A DNA stretch of 64,000 nucleotides, from assembly GCA_963834875.1 (NCBI GenBank), contig CAWIDG010000027.1, positions 248,001 through 312,000 on the forward strand, written 5' to 3'. A program made the translations under genes and the position numbers. Within the stretch, counting starts at the first letter, position 1, and the number at the start of each line of letters is the position of its first letter. Positions 62,836-64,000 of this stretch are shown in pieces. Under the pieces are notes generated by a model. That model saw nothing but the letters and a program-made list of their open reading frames with translations. It had not been told where the DNA came from and made no database searches. This DNA is from DATAGF01 sp963834875. GTDB lineage: Bacteria > Actinomycetota > Thermoleophilia > Miltoncostaeales > Miltoncostaeaceae.

Positions 62836-63974
62836 TCGAGGCCGTGGGCGGGCGCCAGCTCGTGGTCTGCTGCGGCGCCGGCGGCGTCGGCAAGACGACC
62901 GTCTCGGCCGGCCTGAGCCTCGGGCTGGCGCTCGGCGGTGCGCGAACGGCCGTCGTGACGATCGACCCTGCGCGGCGGCTCGCCACCGCCCTGGGTCTGG
63001 AGGGGCTCTCCGACGAGCCGCATCAGGTGCCCCTGCAGGGCATGGCGGAGGGCGGCGAGCTCTGGGCGCTGCAGCTCGACGCCAAGGCGACGTTCGACCG
63101 ACTGGTGGCCCGCGAGGCGCCGAGTCCCGAGGCGCGGGAGCGCATCCTCGCCAACCGCATCTACCAGCACCTCTCGGGAGCCGTGGCCGGCTCCCAGGAC
63201 TACATGGCCGTCGAGCGCCTGCACGAGCTGGTCGACCTGGGCTCCTACGACGTCATCGTCCTCGACACGCCCCCCTCTCAGAACGCGCTCGACTTCCTGG
63301 ACGCCCCCGCGCGGATCACGCGATTCATCGAGGGACGGGCGCTGCGCCTGCTGCTGCGGCCCCCGGTGCCCGGCGCGGACTTCGGGCGGCGCATGATCGC
63401 GGCCGGCACCAGCACGATCTTCTCGGTCCTGGAGCGCCTCACCGGCGCCCAGCTGATGCGGGACGTGAGCGACTTCCTGGCCGCGTTCGACGGGATGTAC
63501 GACGGGTTCGCGGAGCGCGCGAAGGCCGTCCGGGCGCTGCTGAAGTCGCCCTACGCCGGCTTCGTCGTGGTCGCCGCCCCGCAGGCCGAGGCCCTCGCGC
63601 AGGCGGTGGCGCTGGGGCGCCGGCTGTCGGAGGACGGCTATCCGCTTGCCGGCGTCGTGCTCAACCGCGTCCACCCGCTGCCGCCCGGGGGGCTCGCCCG
63701 GCCGGAGGCGCTCGTCCCGGCGCTGGCCGCCGCGGGCGCCGCCGAGCCCGCCTCGCTCGCGGAGCGGGCGGCCGCCACGCTCGAGGAGCGGCAGATCCTG
63801 GGCCTCCGCGACCTCGACGCCAGGGAGGCGCTGTCGGGAGCGCTCAACGGAACGCCGGTCACCGAGGTGCCGGCCTTCGAGCGCGAGCCGGTGGAGCTGG
63901 AGGGGCTCGTGGAGGTCGCCGCCGCGCTCTGGCCCGCCGCGCCGGCTCAGCCCGCCGCCAGCAGCCCCTCGTAA
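62832..63974 (+). CDS. ArsA/GET3-type ATPase, second of two
   Basis: 380 residues, GTG start overlapping the first by 4 bases. Deviant Walker A CGAGGVGKTTVSAGL; TIDPARRLATALGL after it; YDVIVLDTPPSQNALDFLD for Walker B. Likely forms a heterodimer with the upstream ATPase. The C-terminal 60 residues are alanine/glutamate-rich. Ends 26 bp before the window edge, overlapping the tail of a convergent gene. Confidence 0.9.
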   Translation: MIEAVGGRQLVVCCGAGGVGKTTVSAGLSLGLALGGARTAVVTIDPARRLATALGLEGLSDEPHQVPLQGMAEGGELWALQLDAKATFDRLVAREAPSPEARERILANRIYQHLSGAVAGSQDYMAVERLHELVDLGSYDVIVLDTPPSQNALDFLDAPARITRFIEGRALRLLLRPPVPGADFGRRMIAAGTSTIFSVLERLTGAQLMRDVSDFLAAFDGMYDGFAERAKAVRALLKSPYAGFVVVAAPQAEALAQAVALGRRLSEDGYPLAGVVLNRVHPLPPGGLARPEALVPALAAAGAAEPASLAERAAATLEERQILGLRDLDAREALSGALNGTPVTEVPAFEREPVELEGLVEVAAALWPAAPAQPAASSPS

Positions 63975-64000
63975 ACCCGCAGGTGGGCCGCGGCGGCATC
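63947..64000 (-). CDS. C-terminal end of a convergent gene, possibly a glycosyltransferase
   Basis: The minus strand reads AHLRVYEGLLAAG followed by TGA (63949-63947), a typical C-terminal helix of GT4-type glycosyltransferases (the HLxxYExLL pattern). Only 17 residues are in the window. It overlaps the end of the second ArsA-type gene by 28 bp. Tentative. Confidence 0.35.
   Translation of the reverse strand, partial: DAAAAHLRVYEGLLAAG

Overview
The window is very GC-rich (visibly above 70% G+C), has GTG and ATG starts in roughly similar use, and chains genes by 4-base GTGA/ATGA overlaps. Gene content (actinobacterial-type menaquinol cytochrome bc complex, a hopanoid cluster, an LLM-class flavin oxidoreductase, class III cyclase/ATPase/TPR regulators) suggests a deep-branching actinomycetote, most like Thermoleophilia. 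That placement is inference; no rRNA or other decisive marker is present.

Layout. 1-6.8 kb: start of tilS, a TlpA-like lipoprotein, a tandem hairpin repeat, a PAP2 protein, argF, a rhomboid protease, DUF2007 and FIST proteins and a zinc alcohol dehydrogenase. 6.8-15.5 kb: a hopanoid operon (prenyl diphosphate synthase, hpnH, hpnG, hpnA, shc, hpnC, hpnD, hpnE) that runs from isoprenyl diphosphates through squalene and hopene to adenosylhopane and its processing. 15.6-17.5 kb: a DMT transporter and a second PAP2 protein, next to three 23-bp palindromic iterons. 17.5-22.7 kb: zwf-tal-pgi-gnd, the hexose phosphate/pentose phosphate operon. 22.9-29 kb: the respiratory block coxB-coxA-small subunit-ctaG and qcrC-qcrA-qcrB. 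29-36 kb: small regulators, acetyl-CoA synthetase, a CDF metal exporter and several hypotheticals.

36-46.6 kb is a long minus-strand group: sulfatase and its formylglycine-generating enzyme, a small membrane protein, an LLM oxidoreductase, two GH13 glycosidases (one trehalose-synthase-like), and a 1037-residue fusion of receiver, thioredoxin-reductase-like, cyclic-nucleotide-binding and histidine kinase modules, followed by a DUF1269 protein. 46.8-58 kb looks rearranged: an 867-bp methyltransferase segment occurs twice (about 98% identical, same orientation, 8.6 kb apart), a small Cys/His-motif gene is cut at one copy's edge, and a partial tRNA-Leu copy lies 2.7 kb from an intact tRNA-Leu(UAA). 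Between the copies sit an orphan solute-binding protein, a Crp/Fnr regulator, a 31-codon ORF with a zinc dehydrogenase, and a cyclase-ATPase-TPR regulator. 58-64 kb: an FAD oxidase, ppx/gppA, a DUF6687-like protein, two tandem ArsA/GET3-type ATPases, and the end of a convergent gene.

The strongest genome-scale oddity is that 16 otherwise well-conserved genes carry 22 reading-frame breaks, all of the same sense: one surplus base (+1), always placeable as G or C. Removing one base at each site restores full-length proteins and makes each gene length a multiple of three. Eleven of these sites fall within 19.5-28.2 kb. Insertion-type assembly error is the simplest explanation, but the one-sided pattern deserves a direct test. 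Coordinates of the affected genes below span the whole interrupted gene.
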